Source: Phaeospirillum sp. (GTDB lineage Bacteria > Pseudomonadota > Alphaproteobacteria > Rhodospirillales > Magnetospirillaceae). From it: a stretch of 64,000 bases of DNA. Shown here one piece after another: positions 1 through 8,700 of this stretch. Location: contig JAUSFB010000044.1 of NCBI GenBank assembly GCA_030651575.1, positions 124,001 to 188,000 of the forward strand, read 5' to 3'. The notes beneath the pieces were generated by a model. That model searched no databases, was not told where the DNA came from, and saw only the letters and a program-made list of their open reading frames with translations. A program made the position numbers and the translations under genes. Every line of letters begins with the position of its first letter. The first letter of the stretch is position 1.

Positions 1-7
1 CTGACTG

Positions 8-1513
8 ATGTCCAGACTTGCCATTCCTGTGCTTGCGTGTGGCTTTCTGCTGATCGCTTCTCCAGCGGAATTGGAAGAACTGCCCGATTCCGCCGTTGCT
101 GCCCGACAGGAAGGAATTGAGAAATTCCAGCAGTGGCGGGAAACCATCCCCGATCTCGAACAGCGGCAGTACGAGCGTGTGAAGCGGATCGGCACGGGAG
201 TGCTGTGGAACACCCGAGCCCTGGTGGCTCTGGGTGTGCTTCAAGTCATCACCTTGTTTATTCTGATCCGCGTCCTCGGCCAATTGGCAAGCCTAAAGAA
301 AATCAGCTTCATCCGGTCGGCAGCGATTGAGCCAATCTCAGACAGCCAGCCCGACGCGACGTCGCCTTCCCACATGCCCTGTCAGTGGAAGGGCCTGTCC
401 AAAACAACCATCAACAATATATTGTTGGTGGTGACTAGTGTCAGCATCGGTATCGGTGCGATCGAGCTTGGCCTGCGTCTCGCTTATCTCGACCAACCCT
501 GGTCAGGGCGCAACTTCGCCGTGGATCCAGTGAATCAGGCGCTCACCAATGCTGGTATCATTCACGACCCCCTAGTCGGCTATATCGCTGCGCCGGGAAT
601 TCGTAGTGGGACTACATACAATCATGGCGACGAAGGCATCCGCCTTAACCGTCAGCCAAAATCGGATGACGACAACCGTATCCGTCAGGGCGGAATCCTT
701 GCGGTTGGGGATTCCTTTGTCTATGGGAGTGAAGTCTCCGACGATCAGTCCTGGCCAGCTCACCTGGAACGGCTAACCGGTCTGCCAGTGATCAATGGCG
801 CGGCGGGGGGCTATGGCTTCGACCAAGCCTATCTGCGGATGGAAAGCCTGATCGCGGCGGTAAAGCCGAAAATCCTCATCCTCGGATGCATTCCAAACTG
901 CATTCAAAGGAACGAACTCCGCTTGAACGCCGGACTGGTGAAGCCCTACTTCAAGGCCGAGAATGGCACCCTCCGGCTGATGAACTCGCCGGTTCGGCCC
1001 TATGCGCCTCAGATCAGGCATGTGGGGGTATGGCGCTATGTCTTCGGGCATCTCTACACGGCTTACTGGCTGGCGGACCGGTTGCGTCTGCGGACCCAAT
1101 GGCTCGTCTATGAGCACGAATACCAGTATGCCGACACCCCCGATGGTCCCGAGGTAACCTGCCTCCTCATGGAAAGGTTCGCCGGGCTGGCACGCCAATA
1201 TGATGCCAAGCCCATCGTCTTGATGGAGTACAGCGGACCGCAGGCTCTGGGAATGGACACGTCGCGCCAGTCGACCAAGGTTCCCTACGTTCTCAAATGT
1301 GCCGCCCAGAACGGGGTCGCGGTCGTGGATAGCTATGCCTATCTGCGCGAGCAGTACCAGCAAAGCGCTCAGGTGTTCTGGGAGCATTGGGTCAAACAGC
1401 CCTATGACACCATCAGCCATACGGGCCATATGTCGGGTCCGGGAAACCTGGCCATGGCCAAACTGCTCGCCGAGGTCATAGGAAAACCCACGGCTCCGGG
1501 AAAGCTTCCATGA
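8..1513 (+). CDS. Membrane-anchored SGNH/GDSL-type hydrolase, N-terminally extended copy
   Basis: 501 aa. An in-frame TGA at 2-4 shows the frame opens inside the window. The N-terminus has a signal-like hydrophobic stretch (about 1-20), a second one (about 70-92) and a third (about 135-158), which fits a membrane anchor. The SGNH domain follows: block I reads AVGDSFVYGSE (about 235), a glycine/asparagine block reads GCIPNC, and the C-terminal block reads TGHMSGPGN. Such proteins in polysaccharide loci are usually esterases or acyltransferase-like enzymes acting on sugar acyl groups; the substrate here is unknown. It overlaps the next gene by 4 bases (ATGA) and the two are close paralogs over most of their length, so they are a tandem duplication. 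The first 125 residues have no counterpart in the paralog and may be a fused unrelated segment. The aspartate expected three residues before the catalytic histidine is not obvious. Confidence 0.75.
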   Translation: MSRLAIPVLACGFLLIASPAELEELPDSAVAARQEGIEKFQQWRETIPDLEQRQYERVKRIGTGVLWNTRALVALGVLQVITLFILIRVLGQLASLKKISFIRSAAIEPISDSQPDATSPSHMPCQWKGLSKTTINNILLVVTSVSIGIGAIELGLRLAYLDQPWSGRNFAVDPVNQALTNAGIIHDPLVGYIAAPGIRSGTTYNHGDEGIRLNRQPKSDDDNRIRQGGILAVGDSFVYGSEVSDDQSWPAHLERLTGLPVINGAAGGYGFDQAYLRMESLIAAVKPKILILGCIPNCIQRNELRLNAGLVKPYFKAENGTLRLMNSPVRPYAPQIRHVGVWRYVFGHLYTAYWLADRLRLRTQWLVYEHEYQYADTPDGPEVTCLLMERFAGLARQYDAKPIVLMEYSGPQALGMDTSRQSTKVPYVLKCAAQNGVAVVDSYAYLREQYQQSAQVFWEHWVKQPYDTISHTGHMSGPGNLAMAKLLAEVIGKPTAPGKLP

Positions 1514-2682
1514 CCGCCAAGCCCCCATTCCACAGAAGGCGAGGGGCTCAGAACGGCCTATTGGTCTTGCTTGCCCTATGCGTGGGTATGGCCATTATCG
1601 AGACCGCCCTGCGGCTAACCACGCTTGAGCATCCGTGGGACCGGCGAAATTTCGCCGTCGATCCGGTCAATCAATCGCTCACCAATATGATGATCGACTA
1701 CGATCCCACCCTGGGCTATGTGGCCACTCCCTATCTGCGTGGACCGAAACACTATACCGGCGCGCCGGGAACCCGCCTAAACAGCACTGCCCAGTTGCTA
1801 AATGCAGACTTCTATAGCCATGGCGAGCGGGGCATCCGCCTTAATAAGGCGCCCGATGCCGGAGGAATCGATGCCATCCGCCAAGGCGGCGTCCTCGCCG
1901 TCGGCGATTCTTTCGTCTATGGCAGCGAGGTCCATGATGCGGATGCTTGGCCGGCCGTCCTGGAGGAGATGACCGGTCTACCCGTTATCAATGGCTCGGC
2001 AGGCGGCTATGGCTTTGATCAGGCGTATCTGCGGATGGCACAACTGATCGATCAGGCCAAACCAAAATATCTGGTACTCGGCTGCATCCCCAACTGCACC
2101 CAACGCAACGAGTTGGCGGTCAATTCCGGTCTCGTGAAACCCTATTTCACAGTGAAGGATGGGGCGCTGGAGCTGGGCAATTTCCCTGTCCCTCCCTACA
2201 AGCCGCAGCGGAAGCATGTGGGAGTCTTCCGTTATGTCTTCGGAAACCTGTACTCACTTTACTGGATCTTTGACCGCCTTCACCTGCGCTCGGCCTGGCT
2301 TGTCTACGAGTACGAGAACCAGTACGTCCTCCCACCCCAAGGCGCCGAGGTCTCCTGCCTGTTGATGAAGAGCTTTGCCGATCTGGCGCGGCAGTCGGAG
2401 GCAAAGCCCATCTTGCTAATGGAATACAGTGGATGGCAGATTAACGGATCGGATCCCTCGCGCGAGACCATGAAGGTCCCGGCGGTGATCCAATGCGCCA
2501 AGAGCCAGGGTGTGACCGTGGTCGACAGCTACCCCTATCTGCGGGAGTTGTATCAACGTTCCCCGGCGGAGTTCTGGGAGAGCTGGATGAAGCAGCCCCA
2601 CGACACAACCGGCCATTCCGGCCACATGTCCGCCCAGGGCAACCGAGCCATGGCAGCATTGGTGGCGGCGGAAATTCACTAA
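1510..2682 (+). CDS. Membrane-anchored SGNH/GDSL-type hydrolase, second tandem copy
   Basis: 390 aa. A single N-terminal membrane segment (about 15-32) is followed by an SGNH domain with the same AVGDSFVYGSE block I, GCIPNC and GHMSAQGN blocks as the upstream gene. Long stretches such as AGGYGFDQAYLRM are identical between the two proteins, so this is a duplicate. It starts inside the stop codon of the upstream gene, which implies translational coupling. It carries an insert of about 20 residues before block I that the first copy lacks. Likely role: removal or transfer of an acyl group on the surface polysaccharide, acting on the periplasmic side of the membrane (inference from the anchor and context). 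Confidence 0.75.
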   Translation: MTAKPPFHRRRGAQNGLLVLLALCVGMAIIETALRLTTLEHPWDRRNFAVDPVNQSLTNMMIDYDPTLGYVATPYLRGPKHYTGAPGTRLNSTAQLLNADFYSHGERGIRLNKAPDAGGIDAIRQGGVLAVGDSFVYGSEVHDADAWPAVLEEMTGLPVINGSAGGYGFDQAYLRMAQLIDQAKPKYLVLGCIPNCTQRNELAVNSGLVKPYFTVKDGALELGNFPVPPYKPQRKHVGVFRYVFGNLYSLYWIFDRLHLRSAWLVYEYENQYVLPPQGAEVSCLLMKSFADLARQSEAKPILLMEYSGWQINGSDPSRETMKVPAVIQCAKSQGVTVVDSYPYLRELYQRSPAEFWESWMKQPHDTTGHSGHMSAQGNRAMAALVAAEIH

Positions 2683-2840
2683 TTTCCGCCTCTCCCCGTC
2701 CGGTCAGAGCGGGCTGCGCGGTGGTTCCCTGTCTCTCCGGCGTTGACACCATCATTCTCTCGGCCGTATTTCTGGGGGAACGACTGGTCCTGACCCAGGG
2801 AAGCGCCATTGCACCCTTCATCGACACCCTGTTCTGAGCC

Positions 2841-3716
2841 ATGGCGCCAGTGCCTCCTGTGATCGAGGCCCCCTGTCCGTCCTGCAACAAGGGCGCGGCG
2901 TGCCGGTTTGGAACGGGGTCACTGTTCCGGTGCGGCGATTGCGACCTGATCTTTCTCAGTCCGCAGCCCGACGATGCCGAGTTGGCCGCCCTTTATGGCG
3001 AGGGCTACTACCATTCCTGGGGCGATGTGGGCGCGGCGGATGGGTACTGGCCGCTGAAACGGGCGCTTTATACCTCCCTGATCCAACGGGTGGAGCTTCC
3101 ACCCGCCGGGGCGCGTATCCTGGATGTGGGCTGCGCCACCGGAGCCTGCCTGGAAGTGGCGACCGAACAGGGTTGGGAAGCGCATGGGGTGGATGTGAAC
3201 CCCTATGCCGTCCGCGTGGCGGCACAACGAGTGCCAACCGCCCATCTGCATCAGGGAACCCTGGAAGCGGCCGGTCTGACTCCGGCATCCTTTCACCTGA
3301 TAATCCTCTCCGATGTGCTGGAACACAGCCGGACCCCCTGGGCTCTACTAAAGACAGTAACCTCACTGCTGGTCCCCGGCGGGCAGGCCGTCATCGTGAC
3401 CCCCAATATCGGATCGTGGTCCGCTACCTTTCTCGGAAGGGTCTGGCCCCATTTCAAACGGGAGCATCTCACCCTATTCGGCTATTCAGGCCTCCGTCGC
3501 GCCATCGAAAGCAGTGGCATGGAGTTGGTCGGTATCGCCCCCATGCCCAAGGCCATGACCGTGGCCTATGCCGCGCATCAACTCGCCAGCTATCCTCTTC
3601 CGGGCGCGACCCAACTGGTGAAGGCGGCCGCTCGTCTGCTGCCGCACAGAATGAGAGAGTGGATCATTAACATCCATATGGGTGAAATGATTGCGATCAC
3701 CCGGCGCGTCGGCTGA
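2841..3716 (+). CDS. Class I SAM methyltransferase with N-terminal zinc ribbon
   Basis: 291 aa. Two CxxC pairs (C12/C15 and C31/C34) form a small zinc-binding domain, followed by a class I methyltransferase fold with motif I ILDVGCATGACLE (about 94-106). A later LSDVLEHSRTP segment matches the post-II motif of the Methyltransf_11/23 group. This architecture is common in O-antigen and capsule loci for methylating sugars. It lies between SGNH genes; the next gene, also SGNH, begins 10 bases after its stop. The 158 bases upstream contain no convincing gene. The substrate cannot be read from the sequence. Confidence 0.75.
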   Translation: MAPVPPVIEAPCPSCNKGAACRFGTGSLFRCGDCDLIFLSPQPDDAELAALYGEGYYHSWGDVGAADGYWPLKRALYTSLIQRVELPPAGARILDVGCATGACLEVATEQGWEAHGVDVNPYAVRVAAQRVPTAHLHQGTLEAAGLTPASFHLIILSDVLEHSRTPWALLKTVTSLLVPGGQAVIVTPNIGSWSATFLGRVWPHFKREHLTLFGYSGLRRAIESSGMELVGIAPMPKAMTVAYAAHQLASYPLPGATQLVKAAARLLPHRMREWIINIHMGEMIAITRRVG

Positions 3717-3726
3717 GGCGCCGCCC

Positions 3727-4779
3727 ATGCCCAGACTGAGGAACGCCATCATCAACCTCGCCCTGGTCCTGCTCTCCCTGGTAGCGGGACTGGGGATGCT
3801 GGAATTGGGTATCCGCGCGGCGTCGCCCAATGCATCCGTCCTGCAATGGCGAAACTTGCTGGACCAGCCGCTGATGACCTTCGGCACCATGCCCTTCCTG
3901 CGTTACGACAGCGAAATCGGCTATGTGATCGACCCCGATGGCCGCCGCTTTGGCCTCAGCCTGGGACCACTGGGCAATCGTCTTGATCATACCCCGCCCG
4001 CCGGCCAGGCCATCCCCGCCCCCGCGCCGAATTCCATCCTGGCGGTGGGAGATTCCTTTGTCTACGGCAGTGAAGTCGAGGATGACGAGACTTGGCCGGC
4101 GCTGCTGGGTGCCAGCATCATGGGCCAATCGGTGGTGAATGCCGGTGTCGGCGGCTGGGGGCTCGACCAGATTACCCTCTGGGCGAAACGGCTAATTCCG
4201 GTATTGAAGCCACCGCTGGTTCTGGTGGGCATCAATCCTTTTGTCCTCGAACGGTGCGAGTTATCTCGCTTCGCCGGCATGCCCAAGCCGTATTTTCGCC
4301 TGACGGACGAAGGAGTGGAAATGTGCAATGTTCCGGTCAGTCCTCCACAACCGCGCCCTCCGCTTGACCTACTTCGGCGGGTTCTCGGCTACAGTTATCT
4401 GGCCTACTCAATGACAGAGCGCCTGGGCTTGGGAGACGCATGGCGCCTGACCCGCTATGCCCGAACCGTGGAGCATCACGATGGCGCCGCCGTGGCATGC
4501 CACCTCATCCGCCAGTTGGATGCGACAACTCGTTCCGTCGGCGGCCGTCTGGTGGTCGTGCTTCAGGTGGCCCGAGGACATCTTCACGATCCCGTCGCTA
4601 TGACCGCCCTCAATACTATTCGTGACTGCGCCGCCATGGCGGTCACGGTGATCGATACGCGGCCGGACTTCGCCGCTTTGCCCGACCAGGATTTGGAACG
4701 GATGTTTGCGCCAGGGGGACATCTTTCGGCGGCAGGTAATCGTCTGGTGGCCAAGCACCTCGCCACTGAACTGCGCTAA
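3727..4779 (+). CDS. Membrane-anchored SGNH/GDSL-type hydrolase, third copy
   Basis: 350 aa from the ATG at 3727, chosen because it directly precedes a basic residue and membrane segment (MPRLRNAIINLALVLL). An upstream ATG at 3691 would overlap the methyltransferase gene. The domain has block I AVGDSFVYGSE and C-terminal block GGHLSAAGN. It resembles the two SGNH proteins at 8-2682 in block I and layout but is clearly more divergent, for example in the middle where it has GINPFVLERCE. It ends the first + strand gene group; about 200 bases without a clear gene separate it from the convergent - strand group. Confidence 0.72.
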   Translation: MPRLRNAIINLALVLLSLVAGLGMLELGIRAASPNASVLQWRNLLDQPLMTFGTMPFLRYDSEIGYVIDPDGRRFGLSLGPLGNRLDHTPPAGQAIPAPAPNSILAVGDSFVYGSEVEDDETWPALLGASIMGQSVVNAGVGGWGLDQITLWAKRLIPVLKPPLVLVGINPFVLERCELSRFAGMPKPYFRLTDEGVEMCNVPVSPPQPRPPLDLLRRVLGYSYLAYSMTERLGLGDAWRLTRYARTVEHHDGAAVACHLIRQLDATTRSVGGRLVVVLQVARGHLHDPVAMTALNTIRDCAAMAVTVIDTRPDFAALPDQDLERMFAPGGHLSAAGNRLVAKHLATELR

Positions 4780-4980
4780 CAGGCTGTTGAAGACGTCACT
4801 CGCGGCGAGCCTTGAGGACGAGGTCCGAAGGACAGCTCAATTTCCAGCGTGCCGTCGTCGGCAAGTTGGGCCGATCCTGAGCCGCTTACTTCGTCGCTGT
4901 CCGCCCATCTGAAGAAGACGATGGTTCGGGCATAAGCATCCCTTTGCCATCCTTAGCCACGCTCGATCTGAGCGCACTAT

Positions 4981-6351
4981 TCAGGCTGACGATATCATCT
5001 TATCGACCAGATGAATGATATGCTCGCCACAACTGATATTGGCGGCTATAAGGCGGGATCCATTGATGTACTCGTTGCCATGCTCGGTGGAAACACGTAC
5101 AACACAGCCTGTATTATTACAAAACTCACCCATGCGTTTCAGGTCGGTTATTTCTAGCCGTCCGGAAGTTGCATGGGAGAGTATTAGGTGACGTAGTTTA
5201 TGACCTGGATAATCCACGAAGGACTGTAGCGATGGCAGTTTCATGGGGCAAAAAAACGTCATCGGCCCATTGGTGGTGACGGCATGGGATAGGCTACGCT
5301 CCGTCAGTGCTAGGGTTAGGACTTCCGCCGCCCTGCGGCATCCGGCGTCATCGACCGCCCGAATCAGCCGCAGCACCTCACGCGAGACCAGTAATCGGTG
5401 GGTGAATAGGTCCGATGCCCGCTCGACCGCCCGCCAGGAGGCTTCATCACGGACCCCCGAGTGGAACCGGAACCGCCTGCGGATGAGTGAGGAAACCAGA
5501 GGGCTGTCCCAGGCCAGGGATTTCAGGGCTAGCCGCTCGGCACTGATTGGCCCGGAGGCTTCATACCAATTAATATCCCGGGACACCGGCCCCAAACTGA
5601 GAAACAGAATATCATCGGACCCCGAAGCCCAATAGATCCGGTCAATTTGCGATGAATGGACCGGAACGGTGAAATTATTGACATCTATGAGGGACGGATT
5701 CACCGCGAACAGCGAATGGGTTATGGCTTCGCGCAGCACATAGCCTTCGTCCCCGACCGGCCACAGCATGTTCTCACCATGATCTGGGAATGCCGGGCTG
5801 TGACGGACGAATACCGATTTCAGAGGATGCATGTTTTCCATGGCGCGCCGCATGAGTTCCGGCCCTGGTAGGGAAATCGGGGCGCACTCGTCGGAAAACT
5901 CCGCCCGCGTGGAATCGAAGAAGGTATCGCTAGCGACTCGGAATCCCGGAAAAAATGCCGCGGCATAGCCCTCGGAAAAGACATCGATCAGCCGGGAAAC
6001 CGATCCATCGGACCATATGGTATCGGGGGCCAGGAAAACAACGGTACCCTTCTCTCTCCGTGCCCGGACCAGAGCATCGGCCCAAATCTGGTGATGGGAA
6101 CTGATGGGAGCCCGATAGTCGATCTTGAACAGAACGAAATCCACTGGGATTGTCGTCTGTAGAGCCACAATCCCAGTCCAGGCCAGGATACTGGCCCGTG
6201 TCGCCGCATCGCAATATATGCGCAGCCGCGCCTCGGCCCGGTTGCCGATAGAGGGAAAGTTGCCATCAGCCAGCATTGATTTAGCCATCAGGCTACAAAA
6301 TACGTCCGTATACCATTCACCCCATAGCGCTACGACAAATGTAATTTTCAT
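4981..6351 (-). CDS. Putative glycosyltransferase-like protein
   Basis: 456 aa. The N-terminus MKITFVVALWGEWYTDVF and a middle block TVVFLAPDTIWSDGS (about 115-130) look like the nucleotide-sugar side of a GT-A fold, with LAPD in the place of a DxD-type motif. I do not recognise a named family. No membrane segment or signal peptide is visible, so it is probably cytoplasmic. It is the last gene of the long - strand polysaccharide group, 37 bases downstream of a TPR gene. Function as a sugar transferase is an inference from the locus and the weak motif. Confidence 0.5.
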   Translation of the reverse strand: MKITFVVALWGEWYTDVFCSLMAKSMLADGNFPSIGNRAEARLRIYCDAATRASILAWTGIVALQTTIPVDFVLFKIDYRAPISSHHQIWADALVRARREKGTVVFLAPDTIWSDGSVSRLIDVFSEGYAAAFFPGFRVASDTFFDSTRAEFSDECAPISLPGPELMRRAMENMHPLKSVFVRHSPAFPDHGENMLWPVGDEGYVLREAITHSLFAVNPSLIDVNNFTVPVHSSQIDRIYWASGSDDILFLSLGPVSRDINWYEASGPISAERLALKSLAWDSPLVSSLIRRRFRFHSGVRDEASWRAVERASDLFTHRLLVSREVLRLIRAVDDAGCRRAAEVLTLALTERSLSHAVTTNGPMTFFCPMKLPSLQSFVDYPGHKLRHLILSHATSGRLEITDLKRMGEFCNNTGCVVRVSTEHGNEYINGSRLIAANISCGEHIIHLVDKMISSA

Positions 6352-6388
6352 GAAGTTACTCTGTTCTTTAACATATTCGAATGATCGC

Positions 6389-7483
6389 TCACGCGATGGG
6401 GCGAATATCCAGCGCTGCGATTCTCTCGGTCAGTTCCTCAATTGCGGCGCCAACGGCACCGCGCCGCACTTCGAGGCAAGCCACTTGAAAGTAATCTTCC
6501 TGCCGCGCCTCTCCCGGAAACCGGGCCAGCGCGGTACGAAGGGCGTCGGCCGCCTCCTGGAACCGGCCCAGCTGTTCTAATGCCTTGGCGAGGATTGCCG
6601 CATTTACCACGCTTCCCTGCGTTTGCTGGCAGGCATGGGTGAGCGCCTCCACCGCCTCCACGTCCCGGCCCACATGATGCAGGCACTTTCCCTTAATGGC
6701 CCAGGCCAAGGATGAGTCCTCCCGGGTAAGGACGAAGTCGCAGAGCGCCAGCACCATGCCCGACAGGTCCAGTCCCGACAGGAAACGGTCCAACTGCTCC
6801 AAGGAGCTGATATGGCCTGGACGAGGCTCTGCCGCCAGGGCGCCACGGACCATCATCAATTCCAGGCAAAGGTTGGCCAGATCGAGTTTGCTGGTGGTGG
6901 AAAGCGCCCCGATCTGACCGAATGACTCCGTCAGGAAAGCTGCGGTATCTTGTGTTCGCCCCCATTTGAAGGCAAGTCTTGCCAGATCGACCAAGGCATT
7001 GGCGTCTCCGCCCTCGACCTCGGCCCGCGCCGCCGTCTCCAGCTTCTGCAACTGACCGCGACGGGTCCATAGCGCAAAGACAGCATGGCGGAACCGCCGG
7101 ATTAAAGCCGGGGATTTTTCGGCAATCAGACAAATTTTCTCGCCGATGTGCTCCTGCACCCTTGAACTGCGAAGGTAGCGCTGCAACGCCCAGATCGGCC
7201 CACGAATCCTCCAACCGAGCGAATCGATGATACGGGCCGTAAGCTTGAATGGCAGGACCATGGCAAGAATTCGCCCGCCCGAGCCCATACGAAGCAAGTG
7301 ACGGTCAATGGCCCGCAATGGCCATTGCACGAAATCAGAGAACTTACCGATGATCTTGGTAATGAGCGACAGAAGCAGATCGTTTACGCTGAACGCATAA
7401 AGAACGAGCAGGAGAAGGCTGAGCCTCAGATGCTTGAAGCTCTCGGAACCAGCACCGCAGAGGCGGGAAATGGGCCTCAGCAT
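6389..7483 (-). CDS. TPR-containing protein of the polysaccharide locus
   Basis: 364 aa. One hydrophobic stretch near residues 22-42 may anchor it to the membrane. From about 150 onward the helical pattern is TPR-like, with repeats such as AWAIKGKCLHHVGRDVEAVE and an adjacent AKALEQLGRFQEAADALRT segment. TPR proteins in such loci usually scaffold glycosyltransferases or methyltransferases. Its start overlaps the stop of the upstream methyltransferase gene by 7 bases, so the two are translationally linked. The exact role is unknown. Confidence 0.65.
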   Translation of the reverse strand: MLRPISRLCGAGSESFKHLRLSLLLLVLYAFSVNDLLLSLITKIIGKFSDFVQWPLRAIDRHLLRMGSGGRILAMVLPFKLTARIIDSLGWRIRGPIWALQRYLRSSRVQEHIGEKICLIAEKSPALIRRFRHAVFALWTRRGQLQKLETAARAEVEGGDANALVDLARLAFKWGRTQDTAAFLTESFGQIGALSTTSKLDLANLCLELMMVRGALAAEPRPGHISSLEQLDRFLSGLDLSGMVLALCDFVLTREDSSLAWAIKGKCLHHVGRDVEAVEALTHACQQTQGSVVNAAILAKALEQLGRFQEAADALRTALARFPGEARQEDYFQVACLEVRRGAVGAAIEELTERIAALDIRPIA

Positions 7484-8700
7484 GCCCGCTCTCCGATCAC
7501 GGAGAATAGACGTCCCATCATCCGAGGATGGCCCGCGGTTCCGGCCGTCAGAACTGTTCCAGAAAATCCGAGAGTGCGCAGCTTTTGTTCCATGACCTGA
7601 TCGTGCAAATAGGCGGTGATGATCACCGTATCGATTTCGGCAAGGGTCAGAGCCGTCGGTGCCTGGGCTGGGATGAAGCCGGTCGGCGTATAGAGACCGT
7701 AATCCAGATTGGCATGGTTGTCGTCGAAGGCAGCAACCACCGTTGACGCATCGAAGCCGGGAAGATTCAGTAATACCTGACCATGCATGGTGACACCGTA
7801 CAGGGCTATCCGCCCCAGGGCGACGAAGTCCACGGCGGCAAGGTCATCGATGCGACACTGCAAGGCGCGGCGCCATTCCTGAAAATCATACTCACCACCG
7901 GAGTGGAGCGGCTGCGCCGGAACCGTGCCTTTACGGAACAAAATCCCGATATCGTGTCCGTCCTTAATGTGGATCATTCGCTCGGCCACCAATCCAGCAT
8001 TCCCAGCCAGTTGGACCAGTCCCTGCGGTGTGAAATACTGGATGTGCTGAACATGGATATCTAAGATAGCGCCATGATTCCGGATGTACTCGGCGTTGGG
8101 AATCTCCACATAGGCATAGCCGTCAGGAGTCATGGTGGCGACGAGAGCGCGGAAAAAGGCGCGCGGATCGGATGTGTGCTCCAGCACCTGACGAGCCAGA
8201 CATAGTCCCGCTGGCGGGATCTCTGCCGAGGAGGGAAAGAGGTCGTGAATCAGATGGATATTGGCTTCCGGCACCAGATCCCGGGTTAGGCCCAGACAGG
8301 GCTCGATCACGGTCACCTGCCGCGCGGCCCTGGCCAGCAACCGGGCGAGATGGCCGCCGCCTGCGCCGATTTCCAGGACATGGTGCCCCTGTACCGCGGC
8401 TTGCGGCAACCATTCGAACAAGGATGTCAGCCGCTGGTGCATGCTGGGGTCGGCGGGGATATTGGTGAGCGCCACGTCACCATACATGCTGTCGGTGGTC
8501 GACGGCACAAAACCATGGTTGAAAACATGGCCACAGACCACGCAGCCGACAACCTCCATCGGCGCGAACAACACGTCATAGCCGTCACGGCGCCGGGTCA
8601 TGGGCAGCAGTGGCGAGTCTCCCGCCCAGATCGCCTCCACCCGTTGACCTTGGCAGATGGGACAGGTGGTGGCGAAGCGACGTGGGGCTTGGTTCGCCAT
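7477..8700 (-). CDS. Zinc-ribbon class I methyltransferase with C-terminal Methyltransf_14-like domain
   Basis: 407 aa. Start set at the ATG at 8700, which shares one base with the stop of the preceding gene (TGATG). Two CxxC pairs (C13/C16 and C53/C56) match the N-terminal zinc-binding domain, then motif I VLEIGAGGGHLARLL, then a C-terminal Rossmann-like part (ALYGVTMHGQVLLN onward). This three-part build is that of the sugar C-methyltransferase family (TylC3/NovU-like, Methyltransf_13-11-14). In that family the substrate is an NDP-4-keto-6-deoxysugar. That substrate is an inference here: no obvious dehydratase for a 4-keto sugar is in the window. Confidence 0.75.
   Translation of the reverse strand: MANQAPRRFATTCPICQGQRVEAIWAGDSPLLPMTRRRDGYDVLFAPMEVVGCVVCGHVFNHGFVPSTTDSMYGDVALTNIPADPSMHQRLTSLFEWLPQAAVQGHHVLEIGAGGGHLARLLARAARQVTVIEPCLGLTRDLVPEANIHLIHDLFPSSAEIPPAGLCLARQVLEHTSDPRAFFRALVATMTPDGYAYVEIPNAEYIRNHGAILDIHVQHIQYFTPQGLVQLAGNAGLVAERMIHIKDGHDIGILFRKGTVPAQPLHSGGEYDFQEWRRALQCRIDDLAAVDFVALGRIALYGVTMHGQVLLNLPGFDASTVVAAFDDNHANLDYGLYTPTGFIPAQAPTALTLAEIDTVIITAYLHDQVMEQKLRTLGFSGTVLTAGTAGHPRMMGRLFSVIGERAC

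Noticed and set aside
2493-2837. 114-codon frame ending just before the methyltransferase gene
   Set aside because: Its first two thirds shadow the SGNH gene and the rest is a 155-base gap with no recognised protein and no start or ribosome site of its own.
4780-4980. Possible IS remnant between the convergent groups
   Set aside because: The first bases resemble some IS ends, but no transposase block or inverted repeat could be read.
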